Of a DNA stretch of 13,872 bases, positions 6,912 to 13,872 are shown one piece after another. The stretch covers positions 1 to 13,872 of the forward strand of contig DGEB01000053.1 in the NCBI GenBank assembly GCA_002385735.1. The letters are read 5' to 3'. The notes below the pieces were generated by a model. It worked only from the letters and a program-made list of their open reading frames with translations, was not told the origin of the DNA and ran no database searches. The stretch's first letter is position 1. Every line of letters begins with the position of its first letter. The position numbers and the translations under genes are program-made. The DNA is from Peptococcaceae bacterium UBA3937 (GTDB taxonomy: Bacteria; Bacillota; Peptococcia; DRI-13; DTU073).

Positions 6912-8114
6912 TCACTCCTTATCCATCCGCATAACAATTTCCTCTAATATGGCTTTGGCTACCTCGTCTTTGCTCATTTTGGCAAAGTCCTTCCGGCTGC
7001 CGTCGGGGAAGACAAAGGTCACAATATTGGTATCAGCGGCAAAACCTGCTCCCTCTTTGGTAAGATCATTAGCCACTATAAAATCAAGCTGCTTTTGCCG
7101 CACTTTTTCCGCGGCATGATCCAGCACTTTTTCCGTTTCGGCCGCAAAACCGACTAAGATTTGCCCCTTCTGTTTGCGGCGCCCTAATTCCGCCAGGATA
7201 TCCGGATTCCGGCTTAATTCCAGCACTAACTCTCCAGCCTGTTTCTTGATTTTCTCTTCTTTCCGCTCCTTGGGACGGTAATCGGCTACCGCCGCCGCCT
7301 TGATGATAATCCGGCAGTCCGCTGCATGTTTCATGACCTCCTGATACATCTCTTCGGCGGTTTCCACGGGAATGCAATGAACGCCGGGACAGGGCGCAAG
7401 GTCCGTCGGCCCGCTGACCAAAATCGCTTCGGCGCCCCACAGGTGGGCCTGTCGCGCCAGCGCATAACCCATTTTTCCCGAGCTCCGGTTGCTCAAAAAA
7501 CGGACCGGATCCAGGGACTCCCGGGTGGGCCCAGCCGTAACCAACACTTTCTTCCCTTGTAAGGGCTTGTCCCGCACCAGCAGTTCTTCCGCTCTGGCCA
7601 GAATATGCTCAAGCTTAGCCAACCGCCCCTTTCCCTGGCTCCCACAGGCCAGATCCCCTTCCTCCGGTTCCACCAGGAAATAGCCCAGTTCCTTTAAGCG
7701 GGCCAGGTTCTGTTGGGTAACCGGGTTTTCATACATACAAACATTCATCGCCGGAGCAAAAAGCACCGGCGCTTTGGTAGCAAGGATGGCCGTGGTTAAA
7801 AAATCATCCGCGATCCCATGACATACTTTCGCCAGGATATTAGCCGTCGCGGGAGCAACAATAAATAAGTCGGCCGCGGTGGCCAAGCCCACATGCTCTA
7901 CCTCCCAGCGCTGCGGCTCCGCTAACAGCTCGGTAACGACCGGGTTCTGACTGAGCGTCCTTAAGGTCAGGGCGGTAAGAAAGGCTTGCGCGGCTTTTGT
8001 CATCACACAATGAACGTTGGCATCCTTCTTTTTCAGTTGGCTGACCAGCTCCGCCGCTTTATAGGCGGCAATGCTGCCGGTTACTCCTACCACAATCGTT
8101 TTTTCCTTAAACAC
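6912..8114 (-). CDS. coaBC: Bifunctional phosphopantothenoylcysteine decarboxylase / phosphopantothenate-cysteine ligase
   Basis: This 400-residue fusion enzyme carries two consecutive steps of coenzyme A synthesis. The N-terminal flavin decarboxylase (CoaC, about 1-180) shows [10 protein letters not shown] at 10-19, the catalytic-type His74 in VEHVGLA, the PAMNVCMY motif at 121-128 and the Cys157 flap [12 protein letters not shown]. The C-terminal ligase (CoaB, about 187-400) shows [33 protein letters not shown] and the KIKK lysine motif. The GTG start at 8114 shares one base with the rpoZ stop (TAGTG), and AAGGTGG lies 9 bases upstream inside rpoZ, so the two are tightly coupled. The placement after gmk and rpoZ is the common Bacillota arrangement. 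Confidence 0.96.
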   Translation of the reverse strand: MFKEKTIVVGVTGSIAAYKAAELVSQLKKKDANVHCVMTKAAQAFLTALTLRTLSQNPVVTELLAEPQRWEVEHVGLATAADLFIVAPATANILAKVCHGIADDFLTTAILATKAPVLFAPAMNVCMYENPVTQQNLARLKELGYFLVEPEEGDLACGSQGKGRLAKLEHILARAEELLVRDKPLQGKKVLVTAGPTRESLDPVRFLSNRSSGKMGYALARQAHLWGAEAILVSGPTDLAPCPGVHCIPVETAEEMYQEVMKHAADCRIIIKAAAVADYRPKERKEEKIKKQAGELVLELSRNPDILAELGRRKQKGQILVGFAAETEKVLDHAAEKVRQKQLDFIVANDLTKEGAGFAADTNIVTFVFPDGSRKDFAKMSKDEVAKAILEEIVMRMDKE

Positions 8115-8329
8115 TACTTAATGCCACCTTTAGTCGTTTGAATGTCGATTTTGCCCGCGGCGATTTCCTGCATGGCAATGGTGACCGGTTTGGCATTCTC
8201 CAGGGAAAGATTCTCCACAGAAGGATTGTCCCCATCGGTCAACATCCGTGCCCTTTTCGCAGTCGCCACAACCAGGGCGTATTTGGAATCGAGATTACCC
8301 ATCATCTTGCTGATTTCCGGTTGCTGCAT
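8114..8329 (-). CDS. rpoZ: RNA polymerase omega subunit
   Basis: From the ATG at 8329 this is a 71-residue protein with the typical omega pattern: an early helix (ISKMMGNLDSKYALVVATAKRARML) and a conserved KPVTIAMQEIAAGKI segment at about 47-61. Omega binds the beta-prime subunit and helps assemble RNA polymerase. Upstream in-frame TTG and GTG codons exist, but AGGAGG is 8 bases from the ATG and too close to the others. Its neighbours (gmk before, coaBC after, with a one-base overlap) are the usual ones. Confidence 0.93.
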   Translation of the reverse strand: MQQPEISKMMGNLDSKYALVVATAKRARMLTDGDNPSVENLSLENAKPVTIAMQEIAAGKIDIQTTKGGIK

Positions 8330-8362
8330 CACCAAAACCTCCTCTTTCTGTCCAACTCCGTC

Positions 8363-8378
8363 TGCTTATCGCTAAGCA
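8363..8378 (-). promoter_or_regulatory. Hairpin in the gmk-rpoZ spacer
   Basis: On the minus strand TGCTTA and TAAGCA pair perfectly around a GCGA (GNRA-type) tetraloop. There is no T-run behind it, so it is not a terminator. It lies about 35 bases upstream of the rpoZ start and could affect mRNA processing or stability. Confidence 0.4.
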
Positions 8379-8391
8379 AACCCGACTATAC

Positions 8392-9006
8392 TCAAAACAA
8401 ATCCTCCCCATGGCAGTTCAGCCAGCGGGATAATTTGCATCTTTCGGCAAGTATTATCGCCCGCACTTTTTCCGTGGCGGCCTCCACCTGGTCATTGACT
8501 ACCACGTATTGATAGTCTTTCAGATAAGTCATCTCTTGGGCCGCCATCTTCAGGCGTTTCTGGATTTCCGCCTCATTTTCCGTTCCCCGGCCGGTAATCC
8601 GGCGCGCCAGCTCTTCCTTGCTCGGCGGAACCAGAAAAATAAAAATGGCCTCGGGACACTTTTTTTTCACCTGCATGGCCCCCTGGACATCAATTTCCAG
8701 AATGCAGTCTTTCCCCTCCGCCAATACTTTTTTCACGTAGGCGCGGGAGGTGCCGTAATAGTTGTCGAAAACCTTCGCCCATTCCAGGAAGGCTTCCTGT
8801 TTAATCAGTTCTTCAAACTGTTCCAGGGAATAAAAAAAATACTCTTTGCCGTCTGTTTCCCCGGCCCGCGCTTTTCTGGTCGTAGCCGAAACAGAAAGTG
8901 CCAGGTCATTGTACTTTTCCATTAAAGCACGACAGATTGTCCCTTTGCCAACGCCAGAAGGGCCGGAAATGACGACTAGATTTCCGTGCATTTTCTTTCT
9001 GGTCAT
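8392..9006 (-). CDS. gmk: Guanylate kinase
   Basis: Guanylate kinase phosphorylates GMP to GDP in purine supply. The protein (204 residues from the ATG at 9006) has the P-loop GPSGVGKGT near residues 15-23, the GMP-binding region SVSATTRKARAGETDGKEYFF, YGTSRAYV, the LEIDVQGA motif and the lid segment RRITGRGTE. Length fits the family (about 200). Possible starts are GTG 9018, ATG 9006 and ATG 8991. The ATG at 9006 is chosen for the GGTGA a few bases upstream, but the choice is not firm and the ribosome site is weak compared with its neighbours. The gene follows remA after an unusual 90-base repeat-rich spacer. Confidence 0.96.
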   Translation of the reverse strand: MTRKKMHGNLVVISGPSGVGKGTICRALMEKYNDLALSVSATTRKARAGETDGKEYFFYSLEQFEELIKQEAFLEWAKVFDNYYGTSRAYVKKVLAEGKDCILEIDVQGAMQVKKKCPEAIFIFLVPPSKEELARRITGRGTENEAEIQKRLKMAAQEMTYLKDYQYVVVNDQVEAATEKVRAIILAERCKLSRWLNCHGEDLF

Positions 9007-9028
9007 TTTCTTCACCACTTATATTGCG

Positions 9029-9118
9029 GAATCATCATCAAGCGAAATGATCATCATCCCGAATGATCATTATGTAATCTCTTCCTCATGTAGCATTATT
9101 ATAATGAAGAATCATCAT
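9029..9118. repeat. Repeat cluster and 9-base hairpin at the remA-gmk junction
   Basis: GAATCATCAT occurs at 9029-9038 and again at 9109-9118, exactly 80 bases apart. The self-complementary ATGATCAT occurs at 9047-9054 and 9063-9070, 16 bases apart. In the minus-strand transcript AATGATCAT (9071-9063) can pair with ATGATCATT (9054-9046) around an 8-base loop. The cluster overlaps the last codons of remA. It may be an mRNA processing hairpin or a protein-binding array. Confidence 0.45.
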
Positions 9119-9371
9119 TCAGGATGTTTTCCTTGCTGCTAAGCCGATGCGCCACCGTCTCCGGTTGTACCGCCGAAAGAATGATATGATCGCTGTCCGT
9201 GATCACAACCGCTCTCGTCCGGCGGCCGTAAGTGGCATCGATTAACCTGCCTCGGTCTCTTCCTTCTTGAATGATTCTTTTGATTGGGGCTGACTCTGGA
9301 CTGACAATCGCGACGATCCGGTTTGCGGAAACAATGTTTCCAAAACCAATGTTGATGAGTTTAATATCCAT
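9099..9371 (-). CDS. remA: RemA-type DNA-binding regulator (DUF370)
   Basis: From the ATG at 9371 this is a 90-residue protein, almost the same length as Bacillus subtilis RemA, which activates biofilm-matrix and osmoprotection genes by binding DNA as a ring-shaped oligomer. The start [14 protein letters not shown] is canonical, and AGGAGG lies 8 bases upstream; the longer in-frame reading to 9398 is not needed. Residues reported as important for RemA function, as I recall them (Arg18, Pro29, Arg50, Arg51), are all present, so it should bind DNA. The C-terminal tail ([13 protein letters not shown]) is acidic and polar and is encoded within the repeat cluster that runs into the spacer before gmk. 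The target genes in this organism are unknown. Confidence 0.93.
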   Translation of the reverse strand: MDIKLINIGFGNIVSANRIVAIVSPESAPIKRIIQEGRDRGRLIDATYGRRTRAVVITDSDHIILSAVQPETVAHRLSSKENILNDDSSL

Positions 9372-9404
9372 GTAGCTGCCCTCCTTTTCTTTTTTCACTC
9401 CCGC

Positions 9405-10283
9405 TTATTCAATGTTTTGCACCTGTTCTCTGATTTTCTCCAGTTCGCTTTTTAGTTGCACCACCGTCTGCGTTATCTCCAAATCATTGGCTTTCGAGCC
9501 AATGGTATTTACTTCCCGGTTGATCTCCTGCAGTAAAAAGTCAATCTTGCGACCGACCTGATTTTCCTCCTGCAAATTTTGCTCCAGCTGCGCAAAATGA
9601 CTCTCCAGCCTAACTAATTCCTCGTCGATATTGGCCCGGTCGGCAAAAATGGCTACTTCCATCGCTAATCTGGTTTCGTCTACCGCGCCTTCCTCCAACA
9701 GCTCCTGCAGGCGGGTCGCCAACCTTTCCCGGTAGAGCCGGACGACCAAAGGACTTTTAGCCGCAATCTTCCCGCGCAACTCCCGCAAGACGGCCACGCG
9801 GCTCACCAGGTCTTCTTTTAATTTCTGGCCCTCCAACCGCCGCATTTCGAGCAAATTGGCCAAAGCATCCTGTAAGGCGGGCAACAGCTCGGCCCAAATC
9901 AGTTCCATGTTTTCTTCCGGTTCCTTTAATTGGCAGACCTCCGGAAGCACAGCCAAGTCGATGACCCTGACCTCACAAGGCAAGCCGGCAGCTTCTGCCA
10001 ATTCCTTTAATTCCTTATAATATGCCAAGGCCAGCGCTTTGTCAACTTGCAGTTCCCGGACCGGTTGCCCCGCGTCCTCTAATTTGACAAAGACTTCAAG
10101 ATGCCCCCGGGAGATTTGTTGCAGCACCTCCCGTTTGATTCTTTCTTCCAGGGCCGTATACTGACGGGGCAGCTTCACCTGGACTTCGGCAAAACGATGA
10201 TTGGTCGCCTTTATTTCCACCGTCACTTGCTTCAATTTCCCGAGATAATTGCCCCGCCCAAAGCCGGTCATGCTTTTTAACAA
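9405..10283 (-). CDS. yicC: YicC/YloC-family endoribonuclease
   Basis: From a TTG at 10283 the protein has 292 residues and begins MLKSMTGFGRG, the signature start of the YicC/YloC family. AGGGGAG lies 9 bases before that TTG. A longer in-frame reading from a TTG at 10310 would add nine unconserved residues and is rejected. The C-terminal hallmark GRKIDFLLQEINREVNTIGSKA spans about 244-265, and the middle (about 80-240) is helical and charged. Members have been shown to cut RNA, so a role in RNA turnover is likely. It lies 47 bases after dapL and 33 before remA, in the usual Bacillota order yicC-remA-gmk-rpoZ. Confidence 0.93.
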   Translation of the reverse strand: MLKSMTGFGRGNYLGKLKQVTVEIKATNHRFAEVQVKLPRQYTALEERIKREVLQQISRGHLEVFVKLEDAGQPVRELQVDKALALAYYKELKELAEAAGLPCEVRVIDLAVLPEVCQLKEPEENMELIWAELLPALQDALANLLEMRRLEGQKLKEDLVSRVAVLRELRGKIAAKSPLVVRLYRERLATRLQELLEEGAVDETRLAMEVAIFADRANIDEELVRLESHFAQLEQNLQEENQVGRKIDFLLQEINREVNTIGSKANDLEITQTVVQLKSELEKIREQVQNIE

Positions 10284-10330
10284 TCGCAACAACTCCCCTA
10301 ATCTTCCCAAATCGAAAATTCATCCCTACT

Positions 10331-11500
10331 CTAAAATTCCACTTTCCCCAGATTTTCTTCCAAACGGCGTAAACCTTCCATAATCCTTTCTTCCGGAATA
10401 GTAATCGAAAGGCGGAAATATCCTTCGCCATACTGCCCATAGCCATTGCCCGGGGTAATAATCACGCCGCACTTCTCCAAAACATATTCGGTAAAGGAGG
10501 CCGAATCAAATCCTTTGGGCACCGGCGCCCAGATGTAGAAAGTGCCTTGGGGCTTTTTAAGATTCCAGCCCATCCGGTTGAGACCGTCCACCACCATATC
10601 CCTCCGCCGGGTGTAAATGGCGCACAAATCCTTAACGAGTTGCCCGGAATGGCGCAGCCCCACCATGCCGGCATACTGGATGGCCTGGAACTGCCCGGAA
10701 TCTAAGTTGGATTTCAACCGGCCCAGGCATTCCACCACATCCGCTCGCCCGACCGCCCAACCAATCCGCCAGCCGGTCATATTAAAGGGCTTGGAAAGGG
10801 AACCAAACTCAATCCCCACTTCTTTGGCGCCCGGGACCTCCAAAAAGCTCATCGGGCGGTATTCGTCATAGGCAATCTCCGTATAAGCGGAATCATGGCA
10901 AACAATGATGTTATACCTTTTGGCAAAATCCACGACCTGCTCGAAAAATTCCTTGCCCGCTACCGCGCCCGTAGGATTGTTCGGGTAATTGATAAACAGC
11001 AGTTTGGCCTTTTGGGCCACTTCTTCCGGCACAGCGGCCAGATCCGGCAAAAAGCCGTTTTTCTCCAGTAAAGGCAGCACATAAACTTCCCCGCCGGCCA
11101 GCAAGGTGCCGATGCCATACACCGGATAGCCCGGATCCGGAACAAGATTGATATCACCGGGATCTACATAGCAGAAATTAATATGGGCAATACCCTCTTT
11201 CGAACCAATCAAGGAGACCACTTCGCTGCGGGGATCCAGTTCCACGTTAAACCTTCTTTGATAATATGCGGCAACCTCCCGTCGAAAGTCCAGCATCCCC
11301 ACCGAAGAGGGATACTGGTGGTTAGCCGGGTTGCGAGCTTCCTTGCACAATTCTGCAATAATCGGATCGGGGGTGGGTAAATCCGGATCTCCGATCCCGA
11401 AACTAACGATGTCGACCCCTTTTTCTTTCGCTTCCTCGATTTTCTTTTCGATTCTGGCAAACAAATAGGGCGGTAATTTTTTCATCCGCGTAGCTTCCAT
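10331..11500 (-). CDS. dapL: LL-diaminopimelate aminotransferase
   Basis: This 389-residue pyridoxal-phosphate enzyme (class I/II aminotransferase fold) matches the LL-diaminopimelate aminotransferase type, which converts tetrahydrodipicolinate directly to LL-diaminopimelate using glutamate. Visible features are [17 protein letters not shown] at the start, [11 protein letters not shown] at 34-44, NYPNNPTG at 171-178, Asp203 and Tyr206 in the cofactor site, the Schiff-base Lys237 in [14 protein letters not shown], and Arg373 for carboxylate binding. The specificity is inferred from overall similarity and from dapF, the next enzyme of the pathway, immediately upstream; related aminotransferases are the main alternative. 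The ATG at 11500 has AAAGGGAG 8 bases upstream. It appears to begin a new transcription unit after a 164-base gap. Confidence 0.9.
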   Translation of the reverse strand: MEATRMKKLPPYLFARIEKKIEEAKEKGVDIVSFGIGDPDLPTPDPIIAELCKEARNPANHQYPSSVGMLDFRREVAAYYQRRFNVELDPRSEVVSLIGSKEGIAHINFCYVDPGDINLVPDPGYPVYGIGTLLAGGEVYVLPLLEKNGFLPDLAAVPEEVAQKAKLLFINYPNNPTGAVAGKEFFEQVVDFAKRYNIIVCHDSAYTEIAYDEYRPMSFLEVPGAKEVGIEFGSLSKPFNMTGWRIGWAVGRADVVECLGRLKSNLDSGQFQAIQYAGMVGLRHSGQLVKDLCAIYTRRRDMVVDGLNRMGWNLKKPQGTFYIWAPVPKGFDSASFTEYVLEKCGVIITPGNGYGQYGEGYFRLSITIPEERIMEGLRRLEENLGKVEF

Positions 11501-11523
11501 ACCTGATACTCCCTTTCTTTACA

Positions 11524-11548
11524 TTCTTATTATTTATATACTTGTCAA
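11524..11548 (-). promoter_or_regulatory. Possible promoter of the dapL-metK operon
   Basis: On the minus strand a perfect TTGACA lies at 11548-11543. At a 17-base spacing the -10 position reads AATGTA, which is poor; TATAAA occurs closer (11538-11533) but at the wrong distance. The segment is AT-rich and lies in the only sizeable gap (11501-11664) before a long co-directional run, about 45 bases from the dapL start. The rest of this gap shows no coding region. Confidence 0.35.
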
Positions 11549-11664
11549 CGAAACCTATGTAACGAGCGCCCAGCTAAATTTTTCCTCTTAATTTTAGACC
11601 CAACATTAATTTTAACTGAAGTATTCGCTATCTTCAACTTTTTACGAGTCTTGCCGGCATTTTT

Positions 11665-12513
11665 TTAAACGATTTTTTGCACTACTCCCGTAAAGACGGT
11701 CTCGGCAGGCCCGGTCATATACACATGGTTGTTTTTTTCGTTCCACTCGATTTCCAGGGGTCCCCCGGGTAAATACACCTTCGCCCGGCGCTGTGTTTTT
11801 CCATTCAGCACCGCAGCCACCAGGCTGGCACAAGCCCCGGTGCCGCAGGCCAGGGTTACGCCGACCCCTCTTTCCCAGACCCGCATTTTTAGTTCCTGCC
11901 GGTTGAGAACCTGTACAAAATGGACATTGGTTTTTTTGGGGAAAACGGGGTGTGTTTCAAGGGCCGGCCCATATTTTTCCAGCGGGATTTGATCCACGTT
12001 ATCCACAAAGATGACGCAATGGGGATTCCCCATGGAAACAGCCGTAATATGATAGGTAGTATCCAGCAGGTCCAAAGGTTCGGAAACAGCCTGTCCTCCC
12101 GAACCAAGCATCGGGATCAGCGCTCTTTCCAAAACCGGCTCCCCCATGTCCACGGTGACCGCCACCACTTTTTCCCCCTCGACCAAAAGGCGCGGGGTCA
12201 TGATACCGGCTAAGGTCTCCACGGTAAAGGTATCCCGCCCGGGCTCCACCAGCCCGGCTTCGTAAACGTACTTGGCAAAGCAACGGATCCCGTTGCCGCA
12301 CATCTCTACCTCGCTGCCGTCCGCGTTAATAATCCGCATCCGGAAATCAGCCCGGGCGGAAGGAAGGACCACGATCAGCCCGTCCGCCCCGATGCCGAAA
12401 TGCCGGTCACATAATTTATTTGCCAGGTCGGTAAGGTTTTCCGGGAGCTTTTCTTTAAACCCATCTACGACGATGAAATCATTTCCTAAACCCTGCATTT
12501 TGGTGAAATTCAC
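11665..12513 (-). CDS. dapF: Diaminopimelate epimerase
   Basis: The enzyme interconverts LL- and meso-diaminopimelate for lysine and peptidoglycan. It has 282 residues, normal length. The two catalytic cysteines are visible: Cys72 in the signature NADGSEVEMCGNGIR and Cys223 in LACGTGACAS. The substrate-binding GNDF near residue 10 and MGNPHCV near 161-167 are also present. The start is GTG at 12513, with AGGAGG 9 bases upstream. That ribosome site contains the last two bases of the upstream ATPase stop (TAGGAGG), so dapF translation is probably coupled to the ATPase gene. It lies directly upstream of dapL, whose product it uses, although a possible promoter separates them. Confidence 0.97.
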   Translation of the reverse strand: MNFTKMQGLGNDFIVVDGFKEKLPENLTDLANKLCDRHFGIGADGLIVVLPSARADFRMRIINADGSEVEMCGNGIRCFAKYVYEAGLVEPGRDTFTVETLAGIMTPRLLVEGEKVVAVTVDMGEPVLERALIPMLGSGGQAVSEPLDLLDTTYHITAVSMGNPHCVIFVDNVDQIPLEKYGPALETHPVFPKKTNVHFVQVLNRQELKMRVWERGVGVTLACGTGACASLVAAVLNGKTQRRAKVYLPGGPLEIEWNEKNNHVYMTGPAETVFTGVVQKIV

Positions 12514-12526
12514 TGTTTACGACCTC

Positions 12527-13872
12527 CTATAACGCTTTTTCGTAGATAATTTTACCCTTTCCCCTGATTTTAACAGTATGCATCAATCCCTGCAAGAGGG
12601 TAATTCCCCCGATCAGGCCAAAAACCAACAGCCAGTGGGCGGTTTGCAAAGGCACCGTCTGGAAAATCCCCTGGAAAAAGGGCACATAAAGGACCGCCCA
12701 TTGCATGGCCGCCGAGCAAAACACCGCCCCCACCAAATAGGGGTTGGACAGGTACCCCAGTTCCCGGAGCGAAAAGCTTTCCGAACGGCACTGGAAAACA
12801 AAGGTCAACTGGGCAAACACCAGAGTGGTAAAGGCCATGGTCCGGGCAAGAAGCAAATCCAGCCCACCCCAGTAATAGCCGATTACAAACGCGGCAAGGG
12901 TCTCCACACTAATCATTGCTCCGGTGGCCAAAATCTTCCCCCCCAGCCCGTGGGCGAAAATGCTCTCCCGGGGATGACGGGGTTTTCGGCTCATCACGCC
13001 GGGATCGCCCGGGTCAAGCCCCAGGGCCATCGCCGGCAAGCCGTCGGTGACCAGATTCAGCCACAGGATCTGAATCGGCACCAGAGGCAGGGGCAAGCCG
13101 CAAAATGCCGCCAGGAACATGGTGAGGACTTCCCCCACATTGCAGGAAAGCAGATAGCGGATAAACTTGCGGATATTATCATAGATAATCCGCCCTTCTT
13201 CCACCGCCGCCACAATGGTGGCAAAATCATCATTGGCCAGGATGAGTGCCGAAGCCTCCCTGGTCACGTCTGATCCGCTTATCCCCATACTGACCCCAAT
13301 ATCCGCTTCCTTTACCGCCGGAGCATCATTCACCCCATCCCCCGTCATCGCCACCACATGCCCTGCTCCCTTCAGCGCCCGGACGATCCGCAGCTTATGC
13401 CGGGGCGATACCCGGGCAAAGACAGAAACACGATTGACCACTTTCTTTAACTGGACATCACTGAGCTCATCCAGTTCCGGCCCGGTCATCACTTCACTGG
13501 TGAATGCCGTTCCGTTTCCCCGGCTTTTTTCCCTCAGCATCTGCCCGCTTTGCGCCCGGTCATTCTGTCCCGCCGGAGGCAAAGGCGCCAAAATCTGCAG
13601 TTCCCGTGCCACCGCTTCGGCGGTTTTTTTATGGTCACCGGTAATCATCACCGTCTTAATCCCCGCCCGTTTACACTGTTTCACCGCTTGTTGCGCCGTT
13701 TTTCGCGGCGGGTCAATCATACCGGCCAGAGCGACAAAAACCAGGTCCCGCTCCCAATTCTTTTCCTGTTCCGGCTCCGGTTCACATCGCTGTCCTCCAT
13801 CGGGCTTCGGACCCAAGTCCCGCAACGAAGGCGCATCCGGTACCCGCCCCAACTCCGGCGCAGGCTTGGGTT
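12527..13872 (-). CDS. Calcium-type P-type ATPase, C-terminal part (5' end beyond the window)
   Basis: The frame is open to the right edge, so only about 447 residues of a usual 850-950 are here; the phosphorylated-Asp motif lies outside. Numbering from the Leu codon at 13852, visible motifs are GMIDPPR, MITGDHKKTAEA (TGD at 71-73), GDGVNDAPAVKEADIGVSMG (161 onward), then six C-terminal membrane segments. Calcium site II residues are kept: Asn238 and Glu241 in CNVGEV, and Asn266, Thr269 and Asp270 in NLVTD. The M8 acidic residue that helps form site I in SERCA appears to be Gln348, as in one-calcium pumps. Two Pro/polar insertions in the cytoplasmic domains (about 13763-13872 and 13490-13591) are unusual. 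The stop overlaps the dapF ribosome site. Calcium efflux is the best guess; manganese is possible. Confidence 0.9.
   Translation of the reverse strand, partial: PKPAPELGRVPDAPSLRDLGPKPDGGQRCEPEPEQEKNWERDLVFVALAGMIDPPRKTAQQAVKQCKRAGIKTVMITGDHKKTAEAVARELQILAPLPPAGQNDRAQSGQMLREKSRGNGTAFTSEVMTGPELDELSDVQLKKVVNRVSVFARVSPRHKLRIVRALKGAGHVVAMTGDGVNDAPAVKEADIGVSMGISGSDVTREASALILANDDFATIVAAVEEGRIIYDNIRKFIRYLLSCNVGEVLTMFLAAFCGLPLPLVPIQILWLNLVTDGLPAMALGLDPGDPGVMSRKPRHPRESIFAHGLGGKILATGAMISVETLAAFVIGYYWGGLDLLLARTMAFTTLVFAQLTFVFQCRSESFSLRELGYLSNPYLVGAVFCSAAMQWAVLYVPFFQGIFQTVPLQTAHWLLVFGLIGGITLLQGLMHTVKIRGKGKIIYEKAL

Noticed and set aside
6904..6915. Upstream GTG start for metK giving a four-base overlap with coaBC.
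   Set aside because: The AAGGAG ribosome site overlaps this codon, so it cannot serve it; the extra residues are not conserved in the family.
11606..11643. Stem-loop TGAAG/CTTCA with a following T-run on the plus strand in the dapF-dapL gap.
   Set aside because: The stem is only five bases, and no plus-strand gene needs a terminator here; read on the minus strand it has no T-run.
12578..13273. 231-codon plus-strand frame opposite the ATPase.
   Set aside because: It is an antisense shadow of conserved P-type ATPase motifs.

Overview
The window looks like the core chromosome of a Gram-positive member of the Bacillota, probably a clostridial or similar anaerobic lineage. The evidence is the yicC-remA-gmk-rpoZ-coaBC block, a DnaD-type replication protein paired with a DnaI/DnaC-type helicase loader, an Asp23/Gls24 domain, strong purine-rich Shine-Dalgarno sites, and an LL-diaminopimelate aminotransferase (the direct route to diaminopimelate). 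I cannot name the species. Every gene I can support lies on the minus strand, so transcription runs from high to low coordinates. Nothing indicates phage, insertion sequences, tRNA/rRNA or CRISPR.

From right to left. At 12527-13872 is the C-terminal part of a Ca2+-type P-type ATPase, cut by the window edge. Its stop codon lies inside the Shine-Dalgarno of dapF (11665-12513). After a 164-base AT-rich gap with a possible promoter comes a tight run: dapL, yicC, remA, gmk, rpoZ, coaBC, metK and an unknown single-pass membrane protein. It ends at a clear intrinsic terminator (5009-5047), with a weaker second hairpin just beyond. This run joins cell-wall/lysine precursor synthesis (dapL, with dapF next door), RNA turnover (yicC), a matrix/osmotic regulator (remA), nucleotide supply (gmk), RNA polymerase omega (rpoZ), coenzyme A synthesis (coaBC) and S-adenosylmethionine synthesis (metK).

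A second unit follows (about 4980 down to 1091): a P-loop/Asp23 fusion protein of unknown function, a DnaD-like protein, a helicase loader of the DnaI/DnaC type, and an M28 zinc-peptidase lipoprotein whose start overlaps the loader's stop by four bases. A small-multidrug-export-family membrane protein (445-981) comes next, after a 109-base gap. The left edge holds the start of an exported glycine-rich protein with RGG repeats, preceded by a perfect 12-base inverted repeat.

Most of the window is ordinary housekeeping. The parts most worth a second look are the P-loop/Asp23-DnaD-helicase-loader cassette, the exported RGG protein with its upstream inverted repeat, the repeat/hairpin cluster between remA and gmk, and the unknown membrane protein at the end of the metK unit. 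I found no convincing complete, previously undescribed multi-gene system.
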